From contig JACVCO010000009.1 in NCBI GenBank assembly GCA_016741995.1, positions 27,986 to 91,985 of the forward strand: a stretch of 64,000 nt of DNA, written 5' to 3'. Numbering within the stretch: position 1 is the first letter of the stretch; each line of letters begins with the position of its first letter. The translations under genes were made by a program, and so were the position numbers. A model generated the notes under the pieces. The model saw only the letters and a program-made list of their open reading frames with translations. It did not search any database and was not told the origin of the DNA. The DNA is from Hydrogenophaga sp. GTDB taxonomy: Bacteria; Pseudomonadota; Gammaproteobacteria; Burkholderiales; Burkholderiaceae_C. Positions 35,847-44,544 of this stretch are shown piece by piece.

Positions 35847-37441
35847 GCCCCGGCCGGTTCGCGGCACAGGTGATCGGCCAGCCGCGCCGTGAGCGCCATG
35901 GCGGTGAACGTGGGGTTGGCGTAGCTGGAGGTGCGGAACACCGCGGCACCGGCCACGTACAGGTTGGTGGTGCCGAACACGCGCAGGTTGTGGTCGACCA
36001 CGCCGTCGCGCGGGTGGTGGCCCATGCGGGCACCCCCGCACTGGTGGTAGGTGTCGGTGGCGTGGTCCAGCGCGCGCGGGTCTTCGCCGTCGAGCAGCGG
36101 GTCGATCTCCACGCGGGCCAGCCCCGCGGCCTGCAGGCTCTGGCCGACCCGGCGCACGAAGGCGGCCATGGCCCGCAGCTCGGGCTGGCCGCCGATGCGC
36201 CAGTCCAGCGTGGCCAGGGGCATGCCGAAGCGATCGCGGCGGTGGCGATCGAGCGTGATGCGGCTGTCGTCGCGGGGCAGCTGCTCTGCGTGCATCACGA
36301 GCCAGACGCCCCGGTCGGCCGGGTTGTAGATGCGGTGGTGCCGCAGGTACTGGACGATCATCGGCACCCAGGCGCTGCCCATGCCGCGGATGTGGCGCAG
36401 CAGTTCGCCCGGGCGCTGTTGTGGCAGGCCGCCGCGCAGCAACGACCTGGCCACCACCTTCAGGTGCTGCAGGTGCTCGGCGATGCTGGACTCGAAGGCG
36501 AAGTAGCCCGACACGTGCAGCGCCGGTGCGGCCGCGCCGCCCGCGTGCGCCGCGGCGTCCAGCCGCAGCTTGGGCTGGTACTTGTGGCCGCCCAGCACGA
36601 TGTTCTGGAAGGTGCGCAGGAAGCGCGGCTTGTCGAGCAAGTGCACCTGGCCGCCACGCATCTCCAGGTGGTCCTGGAAGCCGGCGCCGAGCCAGGGGTT
36701 GTCGGCCCAGGGCGCTTGCGGCTGCTCGGCGGCGCAGGCGAGCAGCAGGCGCACGATTTCGATGGTGCCGTTGGCCAGCACGAAGCGCTGGCCCGGCAGG
36801 CGCAGCGCGCTGCCGTCGGGCCGGGCCACGCGCACCGCGGCGATGCGCTCGCCATCCTCGGCCAGCTCCAGGCCGGTGGCGTGCGCGTGCAGCAGCACGG
36901 TGAGCCCGGGCGCGTTCTGCAGGCGTTCGCTGAAGTACCGCGCCATCGCGGGCTCCTTGAGCCAGCGCGTGAGGAACAGCGTGAACCCGGGAAGCCCGGG
37001 GTACTGGTTGCCGAACAGCTTTCGCGCTTGCGGCGTGTGCTCGTCGAGCGCATCGGCCAGGCGCAACTCGCGGGCCACGGCCTCGTACCAGGGCAGCAGC
37101 TCGTCGTAGGTGATGGGCCAGGGCAGGTCGGACACGCCCGCGCGGGCGTCGAAGTCGGACGGCACGAAGTGGGTGAGCTGGCCGCCCCAGAGGTTCGACG
37201 TGCCGCCCAGCGCGCGCCCGCGGGCCGTGGCGATGCCGTGGTGGGCGCGGCCGATGACCGTGGCGTCGTTGAGGGCCTGCGTAGGTGTTTCGAAACCGCC
37301 GCCGCCGGTTTCCAGCACCAGCACGCGCTGGCCCTGGCGTTCCAGCAGCACCGCGAGCAGCAACGCCACCGTGCCGCCGCCGACGATGACGACGTCGTGC
37401 GGCCCGTCGGGGGGCGCGGCGTGTTGCAGGTCGACGATCAT
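35843..37441 (-). CDS. GMC-type FAD oxidoreductase
   Basis: 532 residues. The N-terminus has the FAD motif VVIVGGGTVALLLAVLLERQG, an R-G-R-A-L-G-G-T-S block at about residues 72-80, and WGGQLTHF. The C-terminus has DTYHQCGGARMG, with the conserved catalytic His of GMC oxidases, and LYVAGAAVFRTSSYANPTFTAM. GMC enzymes oxidise alcohol groups on sugars or other substrates. Such an enzyme is uncommon inside a Wzy-type EPS operon. ATG 37441 overlaps the flippase stop (ATGA). Confidence 0.9.
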   Translation of the reverse strand: MIVDLQHAAPPDGPHDVVIVGGGTVALLLAVLLERQGQRVLVLETGGGGFETPTQALNDATVIGRAHHGIATARGRALGGTSNLWGGQLTHFVPSDFDARAGVSDLPWPITYDELLPWYEAVARELRLADALDEHTPQARKLFGNQYPGLPGFTLFLTRWLKEPAMARYFSERLQNAPGLTVLLHAHATGLELAEDGERIAAVRVARPDGSALRLPGQRFVLANGTIEIVRLLLACAAEQPQAPWADNPWLGAGFQDHLEMRGGQVHLLDKPRFLRTFQNIVLGGHKYQPKLRLDAAAHAGGAAAPALHVSGYFAFESSIAEHLQHLKVVARSLLRGGLPQQRPGELLRHIRGMGSAWVPMIVQYLRHHRIYNPADRGVWLVMHAEQLPRDDSRITLDRHRRDRFGMPLATLDWRIGGQPELRAMAAFVRRVGQSLQAAGLARVEIDPLLDGEDPRALDHATDTYHQCGGARMGHHPRDGVVDHNLRVFGTTNLYVAGAAVFRTSSYANPTFTAMALTARLADHLCREPAGA

Positions 37442-38760
37442 GCCGCCGCCCCCGATGTGTGCAGGCGCCGCACGGCGCGCGTGGCGGTGAGCCAGACCAG
37501 CCCCTCGCCCAGCACCATGGCGGCCACCACGCCGGTCATGCCGGCGCTGCGCCAGACGAGCCAGGCCAGCACGAGCGACACCACGGCGGCGAGCAGGCTT
37601 TGTGCGGCCAGCCCCGCGTGCCGGTTGACGGACATGAGCACGACGCGCGGCACCTGGGTGGCCGAGCACACGGCCGCGTAGACCAGGAACAGCGCCATGC
37701 TGCTGGCGGTGAAGGGAATCTGGCCATGGGTCCAGACCTCCAGCAGCCAGGGCGATGCCCCGTAGACCAGCAACGCACCCGCCGCGGCGATCAGTAGGCC
37801 CAGGCCTTTGGCGCGTTGGTAGAGCCGCCAGAAGGCGCGGTCGTCCTGCCGGCCCTTGAGGGCCGTGAGCTCCGGCCACAGCGGGTTGCTCATCGCGTTG
37901 GTGACCTGCACCACGACGCGCGCGATGGTGCGGTAGGTGTTGAAGACGGCGGTGGCCGCGGGGCCCAGGGTGGCCGCCACCAGCAGGGTGAAGCCCTGCA
38001 GGCTCAACGCGTTGGTGAGCGAGAGCGAGAAGAACAACATGCCCGGCGCCGCGGTCTGCCGGATGTCGGACCCGCTGGCCTGTCGCAGGCCCCAGCGCAG
38101 GAAGTCGGTGCGCCGCTGGCTCAGCCAAAGGCTCGGCACGGTGTAGCCCACGCGGGCCAGCAGCATTCCCGTGGCCACACCGATGAAGCTTTGCGTGAGC
38201 ACCAGGCCCACCAGCCCGCCCGCCCAGTCCACCAGGCGGCCGGTGGTGACCAGGTAGGTGCCCGCCGCGTAGCCACCGGTGGCCTTGTAGATCACCTCGG
38301 CGAGGCTGCAGAACAGGCCGAGCACGACGCCGATGGACAACAGCATGATCACGGCCTTCCAGGCCGGTGCCGTCAGCGTGGTCGGTGGCAGCAACAGCAG
38401 CACGCCGCCCACGATGAGCAGCGCCAGCAGCGAGACGCCCAGCAGGAAAGCCACCGCGCTCTGGAAGACCTGGGCGGCGCGCGCTTTCTGCCCCTGCGCG
38501 ATCAGGGCAATCATGCGGTTGCACGCGGCATGGGAGATGCCGGCGTCGGCCATCGACAGGTAGAACGGCAGCGCCGTGAGCGCCAGCCAGTAGCCGTAGG
38601 TGGCCATGTCCCAGTAATGCAGGAACAGCGGCAACGCGGCCAGTTGCGTGCCGATGCTGACCGCCTGCGCATAGCCGTACGCACCCGCGCCGGACGCCAT
38701 GCGCCGGGCGAGGGGTGAGCGGGCGAACGCCGAAGGGCGCCATGCGTGCGGGACGGACAT
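37438..38760 (-). CDS. Wzx-type flippase (polysaccharide transport family)
   Basis: 440 residues with about 12 hydrophobic segments, typical of the MOP/PST family. It starts after a 21-base gap below gmd. LWPELTALKGRQDDRAFWRLYQR is a family-like loop. It should flip the undecaprenyl-linked repeat across the inner membrane. Its position between the sugar-nucleotide genes and the modifying enzymes fits a Wzx/Wzy pathway. Confidence 0.88.
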   Translation of the reverse strand: MSVPHAWRPSAFARSPLARRMASGAGAYGYAQAVSIGTQLAALPLFLHYWDMATYGYWLALTALPFYLSMADAGISHAACNRMIALIAQGQKARAAQVFQSAVAFLLGVSLLALLIVGGVLLLLPPTTLTAPAWKAVIMLLSIGVVLGLFCSLAEVIYKATGGYAAGTYLVTTGRLVDWAGGLVGLVLTQSFIGVATGMLLARVGYTVPSLWLSQRRTDFLRWGLRQASGSDIRQTAAPGMLFFSLSLTNALSLQGFTLLVAATLGPAATAVFNTYRTIARVVVQVTNAMSNPLWPELTALKGRQDDRAFWRLYQRAKGLGLLIAAAGALLVYGASPWLLEVWTHGQIPFTASSMALFLVYAAVCSATQVPRVVLMSVNRHAGLAAQSLLAAVVSLVLAWLVWRSAGMTGVVAAMVLGEGLVWLTATRAVRRLHTSGAAA

Positions 38761-38781
38761 CGGGTGGGCCGGTGGTGTGGG

Positions 38782-39933
38782 TCAGTGCTCGCCGGACACG
38801 GCCACGGCGTAGCCGTGGGTCTTGAGCAGGGCGTGGCGCTGTGCCTGAGCGAGGTCGGAGACGACCATCTCCGACACCATCTCCTGCAGGGCGATCTGGG
38901 GCACCCAGCCCAGCGAGGCCTTGGCTTTGGCCGGGTCGCCGAGCAGGGTCTCCACCTCGGTGGGGCGGAAGTAGCGCGGGTCCACCTTCACGATGACCTG
39001 GCCGGGCTTCAGCGCGGGCGCCTTGTTGCCGTCGATGCGGTGCACGATGGCCTGCTCGTTCACGCCCTCGCCCTCGAAGCGCAAGGTGACGCCGAGCTCG
39101 CGGGCGCTCATCTCGATGAACTCGCGCACGCTGTACTGCACGCCGGTGGCAATGACGAAATCCTCCGGCTGCTCCTGCTGCAGCATCATCCATTGCATGC
39201 GCACGTAGTCCTTGGCGTGGCCCCAGTCGCGCAGCGAATCGAGGTTGCCCATGTACAGGCAGGGCTCCAGGCCCAGGGCGATGTTGGACAGGCCGCGGGT
39301 GATCTTGCGGGTGACGAAGGTCTCGCCGCGGCGCGGGGACTCGTGGTTGAAGAGGATGCCGTTGCAGGCGTACATGCCGTAGGCCTCGCGGTAGTTCACG
39401 ACGATCCAGTACGCGTAGAGCTTGGCCACCGCGTAGGGGCTGCGCGGGTAGAAGGGCGTGGTCTCCTTCTGCGGGATCTCCTGCACCAGGCCGTAGAGCT
39501 CGGAGGTGCTGGCCTGGTAGAAGCGCGTCTTCTTCTCCAGGCCCAGGATGCGGATGGCCTCGAGCAGGCGCAGCGTGCCCATGCCGTCCACGTCGGCGGT
39601 GTATTCGGGGCTGTCGAAGCTCACGGCCACGTGGCTCTGCGCGCCCAGGTTGTAGATCTCGTCGGGCTGCGTCTCCTGCACGATGCGGATCAGGTTGCTG
39701 GTGTCGCTCAGGTCGCCGTGGTGCAGGTGAAAGCGCGTGTCGTCGAAGTGCGGGTCCTGGTAGATGTGGTCCACGCGCTGCGTGTTGAGCTGGCTGCTGC
39801 GGCGCTTGATGCCGTGCACGATGTAGCCCTTGCGCAGCAGCAGCTCGGCGAGGTAGGAGCCGTCCTGCCCGGTGACACCGGTGATGAGGGCGACCTTGGG
39901 CTGGAAGTGGGGGTTGGGTGGGTTGGTGGTCAT
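38782..39933 (-). CDS. gmd: GDP-mannose 4,6-dehydratase
   Basis: 383 residues. [15 protein letters not shown] is the NADP-binding start, with [19 protein letters not shown] and the SDR active site [15 protein letters not shown] (Tyr-x-x-x-Lys). The C-terminal [19 protein letters not shown] is diagnostic of Gmd. It converts GDP-D-mannose to GDP-4-keto-6-deoxymannose, the first step to GDP-L-fucose. Coupled to fcl by an ATGA overlap. Confidence 0.96.
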   Translation of the reverse strand: MTTNPPNPHFQPKVALITGVTGQDGSYLAELLLRKGYIVHGIKRRSSQLNTQRVDHIYQDPHFDDTRFHLHHGDLSDTSNLIRIVQETQPDEIYNLGAQSHVAVSFDSPEYTADVDGMGTLRLLEAIRILGLEKKTRFYQASTSELYGLVQEIPQKETTPFYPRSPYAVAKLYAYWIVVNYREAYGMYACNGILFNHESPRRGETFVTRKITRGLSNIALGLEPCLYMGNLDSLRDWGHAKDYVRMQWMMLQQEQPEDFVIATGVQYSVREFIEMSARELGVTLRFEGEGVNEQAIVHRIDGNKAPALKPGQVIVKVDPRYFRPTEVETLLGDPAKAKASLGWVPQIALQEMVSEMVVSDLAQAQRHALLKTHGYAVAVSGEH

Positions 39934-40931
39934 AGCGCAGCCATCGGTGAGGGGTGTTGGGCGGTGTTCGCGAGGAAGTTCTGGTAGGTCAGCGCCAGCC
40001 CGGTGGGCAGATCGACCCTGGCCTGCCAGCCCAGGCTGCGCAGGAGGCGGTTGTTCATGAGCTTTCGGGGCGCGCCGTCGGGTCGGCTGGCGTCGAAGCG
40101 GATGCGGCCGGTGAAGCCGGTGACGCGGGCGATGCTGTGCGCGAGCTCGGCGATGGTCATGTCCGCGCCGGAGCCCACGTTGATGTGGCTGCGCATGGGC
40201 CGGGTGTGTTGCTCGTAGCGGGCCTTGGGCAGGGCCATCACGTGCACGCAGGCGGCGGCCATGTCGTCGACATACAGGAACTCGCGCAGGGGCGTGCCGC
40301 TGCCCCAGATCACGATCTCGGGCGCGTCGAGTTCCTTCGCCTCGTGGAAGCGGCGGATCAGCGCGGGGATGACGTGGCTGTTCTCGGGGTGGTAGTTGTC
40401 GCCCGGCCCATAGAGGTTGGTGGGCATGACGCTGCGGTAGTCCACCCCGTGGCTGGCACCGAACTGCCGGTTGTAGCTTTCGCAGAGCTTGATGCCGGCG
40501 ATCTTGGCGATGGCATAGGGCTCGTTGGTGGCCTCGAGCGGCCCCGTGAGCAGCGCGTCCTCGCTCATGGGCTGCTCGGCCAGTTTGGGGTAGATGCAGC
40601 TCGAGCCCAGGAACAGCAGCTTCTGCACGCCGTTGCAGAAGGCCGCCTCGATCACGTTGGCCGTGATCATGAGGTTCTGGTAGATGAAGTCGGCGGGGAA
40701 GGTGTGGTTGGCGTGGATGCCACCCACCTTGGCCGCGGCGAGGTACACCTGCCGGGGCCGGACCTGCGCGAAGAAGTCGCGCACGGCGGCCTGGTCGGTG
40801 AGGTTGAGCTCGCTGTGCGTGCGGGTGACGATGCGGCCGGGCGGGTGGCCCGTGGCCAGCAACTGCCGCACGATCGCCGAGCCGACCATGCCGCGGTGGC
40901 CCGCGACGTAGATGGTTTCGGGTGTGTTCAT
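39930..40931 (-). CDS. fcl: GDP-L-fucose synthase
   Basis: 333 residues. It has [46 protein letters not shown] (Tyr-x-x-x-Lys), [21 protein letters not shown] and FLYVDDMA. It performs the epimerase and NADPH reductase steps that make GDP-L-fucose. With gmd this supplies the polymer with fucose. Its ATG overlaps the stop of the initiating transferase (TGATG). Confidence 0.96.
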   Translation of the reverse strand: MNTPETIYVAGHRGMVGSAIVRQLLATGHPPGRIVTRTHSELNLTDQAAVRDFFAQVRPRQVYLAAAKVGGIHANHTFPADFIYQNLMITANVIEAAFCNGVQKLLFLGSSCIYPKLAEQPMSEDALLTGPLEATNEPYAIAKIAGIKLCESYNRQFGASHGVDYRSVMPTNLYGPGDNYHPENSHVIPALIRRFHEAKELDAPEIVIWGSGTPLREFLYVDDMAAACVHVMALPKARYEQHTRPMRSHINVGSGADMTIAELAHSIARVTGFTGRIRFDASRPDGAPRKLMNNRLLRSLGWQARVDLPTGLALTYQNFLANTAQHPSPMAAL

Positions 40932-42523
40932 CAGCAAGCGCCCTCCTGTTTGAGGACCACCCGAACGGTGCGCAGCATGATCACCAGGTCGTACCAGAGC
41001 GACCAGTTGCGCACGTACCAGAGGTCCATGTTGATGCGGTGTTGAAAGGTGCTGGCGCTGCGGCCACTGATCTGCCACAGCCCGGTGATGCCGGGGCGTG
41101 CCTTGCCGTAGGCGGCGATGCTCTTGCCGTATTCGCCCAGTTCGCGGGCCAGCAGCGGGCGCGGGCCGACCAGGCTCATCTCGCCGCGCAGCACGTTGAT
41201 GAGCTGGGGCAGTTCGTCGATGCTGGTGCGGCGGATGAGGCGGCCGATGCGCGTGACGCGCGGGTCCTGGGCGAGCTTGAAGTTGCTGGCCAGGTATTGC
41301 ACGTAGAGCTTTTCGTTCTCGGTCTTCCAGCGCTCAAGCGCGGCGTCCGCGTCCATCACCATGCTGCGGAACTTGATGAAGTCGAACAGCTGGCCGTCCA
41401 CGCCGACGCGCTTCTGCACGAAGAAGACCGGGCCGGCGTCGTCGCGCTTGATGCGCCACGCGACCCAGGCCAGCAGCGGCGACAGCAGCACCAGCAAGGT
41501 GGCTGCGCCCACGATGTCGAGCGCGCGCTTGAGCACCTGGGGCGCGCGGCGGTTGAGGTTGTTGCGGGCGCGCAGCAACAACACGTCGTGGCTGAAGAAG
41601 TGCGAGACCTCCATGCCGTAGATGGGCAGGCCGCCGATCGCGGGCACCATGATCAGGTCGTCGCGCGTGAGCATGAGCTCTTGCGCGAGTTCGCGCAGCC
41701 AGTTGTTGTCGCGAATGCCGAGCACGCCCACCAGCTGGTGGTGCCCGGGCCGCGAAAGAAATTCGCGCACGCCCGGGGTGAGCGCGGTGGGCGCCGCCAC
41801 CTGACCCCCACACAGCTTGACCAGCCGCGCACCGGGATCGGGGCAGACGACGGCCACGGGCCTGTAGCCCAGCAAGGGCTCGCTGGCCAGCGCGGCGGCG
41901 GCCTTCTCGACGTCGTCGGGGTGGCCGATGAGCACGTAGGGCTGCGTGAGCAGGCCGGCGCGCAACAGACAGATGCGGGCCACCAGGCGCGCCAGCGGCA
42001 GGCACACGAGCACGAGACCCCAGGTGGCGCCGGTCCACAGGCGCGAGAGCGGCCACTTGGCGAGGTAGATGATCATGGCGTCGAGCAGCGCGGCGAGCAC
42101 GATCACCTGGATCAACTGGCGTGCCTCGTCCCACCAGGGCTTGCGGCGGTGCGCGGTGTAGTGGCCCTGCACCGTCCACATCCAGCACACCATGGCGAGC
42201 GCGATGGCGGCGAACAGCGTGAGGCGCAGTTGCCCTTGGGTGGCCCACCACACGCTCATGGCCTGCGTGAGGCTCATTTCGTCGCGCAGCCACGCGGGCA
42301 AGCGACCGGCGACGAAACAGAACGCGAGCACGCCCAGATCGGTCAGCACCAGCCAGGCCTTTGCCTGGCGCTCGCGGTGGGCGAGGTTCGCCCAGGGGGC
42401 CAGGCTGTGAGCGAGATCGTGTTCGTTGTGGAACGGGACGACGACGCCAGGTGCGCCCTGCGCTGAAGGGGTTGCCTCAGCGGACGGTTGCGGCTCGGGC
42501 TTGCGGGCGCGTGCGCGGCTCAT
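40931..42523 (-). CDS. undecaprenyl-phosphate hexose-1-phosphate transferase (WbaP-like)
   Basis: 530 residues. The N-terminal half has about four to five transmembrane helices and the C-terminal catalytic domain (about residues 330-530) shows [40 protein letters not shown] and [13 protein letters not shown]. It should transfer the first sugar phosphate (commonly galactose or glucose) to undecaprenyl phosphate, starting the repeat. It is the first gene of the operon. The 265 bases upstream hold an inverted repeat and presumably the operon promoter. Confidence 0.92.
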   Translation of the reverse strand: MSRARARKPEPQPSAEATPSAQGAPGVVVPFHNEHDLAHSLAPWANLAHRERQAKAWLVLTDLGVLAFCFVAGRLPAWLRDEMSLTQAMSVWWATQGQLRLTLFAAIALAMVCWMWTVQGHYTAHRRKPWWDEARQLIQVIVLAALLDAMIIYLAKWPLSRLWTGATWGLVLVCLPLARLVARICLLRAGLLTQPYVLIGHPDDVEKAAAALASEPLLGYRPVAVVCPDPGARLVKLCGGQVAAPTALTPGVREFLSRPGHHQLVGVLGIRDNNWLRELAQELMLTRDDLIMVPAIGGLPIYGMEVSHFFSHDVLLLRARNNLNRRAPQVLKRALDIVGAATLLVLLSPLLAWVAWRIKRDDAGPVFFVQKRVGVDGQLFDFIKFRSMVMDADAALERWKTENEKLYVQYLASNFKLAQDPRVTRIGRLIRRTSIDELPQLINVLRGEMSLVGPRPLLARELGEYGKSIAAYGKARPGITGLWQISGRSASTFQHRINMDLWYVRNWSLWYDLVIMLRTVRVVLKQEGAC

Positions 42524-42612
42524 GGCTCAGCGCCCGCTGCATGCGGGGATGCACGACATACATGGACTCCCGGTTTTGTTGGCTTTGCGCGGCGTGTGGT
42601 TTCGCGCTCGTT

Positions 42613-42656
42613 GCTTCGTTTTTAAGAGCGTGCGCACAAGGCGGATGTAACGAAGC
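42613..42656. repeat. inverted repeat in the EPS promoter region
   Basis: GCTTCGTT (42613-42620) is repeated inverted as AACGAAGC (42649-42656), and the palindrome GTGCGCAC sits between them (42630-42637). It lies about 90-130 bases before the WbaP-like start on the minus strand and 133-176 bases before the plus-strand HTH gene. An operator for either divergent gene is plausible; a structural role is equally possible. Confidence 0.45.
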
Positions 42657-42693
42657 TTGAGTTGAGCCAGTGGATGCGTGCGGTCGAAACCTA

Positions 42694-42699
42694 TTGACA
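42694..42699 (+). promoter_or_regulatory. candidate -35 box (TTGACA) for the IS630-like gene
   Basis: An exact TTGACA stands 95 bases before the start at 42789. At 17 bases downstream the sequence TGCTGT (42717-42722) is a weak -10, so the promoter call is modest. Confidence 0.4.
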
Positions 42700-42788
42700 C
42701 GTCCACATACCGGGTGTGCTGTTAGCGTGCGCCGTAGTTGATGGAACTTATGTCCCGTGACAGGGGGCGTTGCTTCGGAGGTGAGGCC

Positions 42789-43853
42789 ATGCGGGTTGCA
42801 GAACCGATCGAGACCGATGAGCAAACCGAGCGAGAACTGCGCACGTTGTCGAACGGCAGGCGGGTGGAAGCGCGTGTGAAACAACGGGCCAGCGTGGTCT
42901 TGCTGGCGGCGCAAGGCTGGCAGAACAAGGACATCGCCGAGGAGGTCCGGCTCGACCGGCGTCAGGTGGCGTTGTGGCGCAAGCGTTTCATCGAAGGCGG
43001 CCTTCAGGCGTTGATGAAAGACGCCAGCCGATCGGGGCGCGTGCAACTCGTGACGAACGAGGTCGAGTCGCTCATCGTGAACACGACGCTGCACGAACAA
43101 CCGCTCGCTGCCACGAAATGGAGTTCGCGCGCGCTCGCGTCTTATCTGGGCCTGAGTGCCACGACCGTGCGCCGGGTGTGGGAGCGCAACGGCATCAAGC
43201 CGCACACGCAGGACAGCGTTCCGTGCTCAGCCGATACGCACCGCACCGAACACGGCGCCATCGACGTGGTGGGGCTCTGCGTCAATGCGCGCGAGCGTGC
43301 GCTGGTGTTCTGCCGCGACGAGGGGGGGCTGGCGCGTGCGCCCGAGCCGCCCCCGGACCCCGATGCCCTGGCCGGCGACGAGGGGTGCCATCGCCTGGCG
43401 ACGCTGTTCGCAACGCTGGAAGCACTGGACGATGTGGCGGTGCCGATGCGGCGCGGCCGGCACCGCCGCCCGCAGTGGCTGGCGTTCCTGCGCCTGCTGG
43501 AACGCCGCACGCCGAAGCATCTGCAGTTGCACCTGATCGTGGACGCGCACGCTGGCCGCGAGGCGCCGGATGTCCAGGCCTGGCTGGCCGCGCATCCGCG
43601 CGTGGTGGTGCACTGGCAGCCCGTCGATGTCGCCTGGTTGAAGCGGATCGCGGGCCTCTTTCGCGGCATCTGCGTGCTCCACACCGGGCCGCAGCACTTT
43701 GCCCACGTGCCCGGGCTTGAGCGGGCCCTCGCGCGCTACATCGACAGCGCTTCGGACCGGCGCGGGCCGTTCGTGTGGTCGTCCGGCGCCAGCGCCCCGC
43801 TCAGTGCCCCGTCGGGGCGCGGCGACACCGCAGCGGCCCGGGGTGGGCGATAA
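42789..43853 (+). CDS. IS630 transposase-derived HTH protein, probably domesticated
   Basis: 354 residues. Residues about 1-135 match the IS630 DNA-binding region (MRVAEPIETDEQTERE, RRVEARVKQRASVVLLAAQG, NKDIAEEVRLDRRQVALWRK, WSSRALASYLGLSATTVRRVWERNGIKPH). The second half keeps the shape of the DDE domain: first Asp in VFCRDEGG, second in LHLIVDAHAG. The position of the third catalytic residue (SWLNxVERFF in active enzymes) reads AWLKRIAGLF, so the Glu is Ala. No terminal inverted repeats were found. GGAGGTGAG is a strong Shine-Dalgarno just before ATG 42789. Divergent from the EPS operon, it could be a regulator. Confidence 0.7.
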   Translation: MRVAEPIETDEQTERELRTLSNGRRVEARVKQRASVVLLAAQGWQNKDIAEEVRLDRRQVALWRKRFIEGGLQALMKDASRSGRVQLVTNEVESLIVNTTLHEQPLAATKWSSRALASYLGLSATTVRRVWERNGIKPHTQDSVPCSADTHRTEHGAIDVVGLCVNARERALVFCRDEGGLARAPEPPPDPDALAGDEGCHRLATLFATLEALDDVAVPMRRGRHRRPQWLAFLRLLERRTPKHLQLHLIVDAHAGREAPDVQAWLAAHPRVVVHWQPVDVAWLKRIAGLFRGICVLHTGPQHFAHVPGLERALARYIDSASDRRGPFVWSSGASAPLSAPSGRGDTAAARGGR

Positions 43854-44007
43854 GTGCAGAACAAAATGGCGCAGTGCAGCATTTGTGTGCAATTGCGTTA
43901 CCGCATGCAAGCGCGGGGCTTACACCTCGACACCCCCGCGGCGGACGAACGGCGCGGCCGCGGCGGGACAGACGGTCTGCCGTGGCCGCGATGGAGGGGT
44001 AGCGCGC

Positions 44008-44484
44008 TCAGAGCGCGGTGATGTCGGTCTGCACCGGCCAGCGCAGCGCGCCGCCGGCGGATGTCTGCGTGGCGCCGAACTCGTGGTCGAGCAGCAGGGT
44101 GTAGCGCCCTGCGCGCGGGGCGCAGAGGCGGTAGCCATCGCTCACCGGGGTGAGCTGCACGCCCTCGGCCTGCGCCGCGCTCACGCGCCAGGCGTCGACC
44201 TGGGGGTGGTTCATGCGCAACGTGACGCAGAAGCCACGCTTCATGTTCGACACCACCACCAGCCGCTGCTGTGCGCTCCAGTCGCCGCCGGCTTCGGCGT
44301 CGAGCAGGTTCGGGTGGCTGTTCTCGAGCACCCGCATGATGGGCGGGATGATGATGCGGAAGTCCAGCGAGGCGCCCGCGTTGCCGCGGCTCGTGAGCAC
44401 GCTTTCGCCGATGCTGGTCGCGGGGATCAGCAGCAAGGCGCAGGCGGCCAGTGCGGGCAGAAGGGGGCGCTTGGGGGCGGACAT
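44008..44484 (-). CDS. small secreted protein with LDFR motif (fibre-subunit-like)
   Basis: 158 residues. A signal peptide (about 1-26, ending near SIGE) is followed by GNAGASLDFRIIIPPIMRVLE. This resembles the start of the mature subunit encoded at 48646-49236 (SAVARLDFRVVVPRVLFLG). It has two cysteines, in GFCVTL and RLCAPRA. It is the last gene of the locus, separated from the barrel gene by 60 bases. Function is unknown; an anchor or minor subunit of the fibre is inferred from the motif and position. Confidence 0.65.
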   Translation of the reverse strand: MSAPKRPLLPALAACALLLIPATSIGESVLTSRGNAGASLDFRIIIPPIMRVLENSHPNLLDAEAGGDWSAQQRLVVVSNMKRGFCVTLRMNHPQVDAWRVSAAQAEGVQLTPVSDGYRLCAPRAGRYTLLLDHEFGATQTSAGGALRWPVQTDITAL

Positions 44485-44544
44485 GCCCCACTATCGGCCG
44501 CGTGGTGCAGAACTTGAGCGGGCCCGCCCGGGCCGCCGGCGCGC

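Noticed and set aside
42524..43988. An intact insertion sequence around the IS630-like gene
   Set aside because: No matching terminal inverted repeats or target duplication were found on the two sides, and the catalytic Glu is missing.
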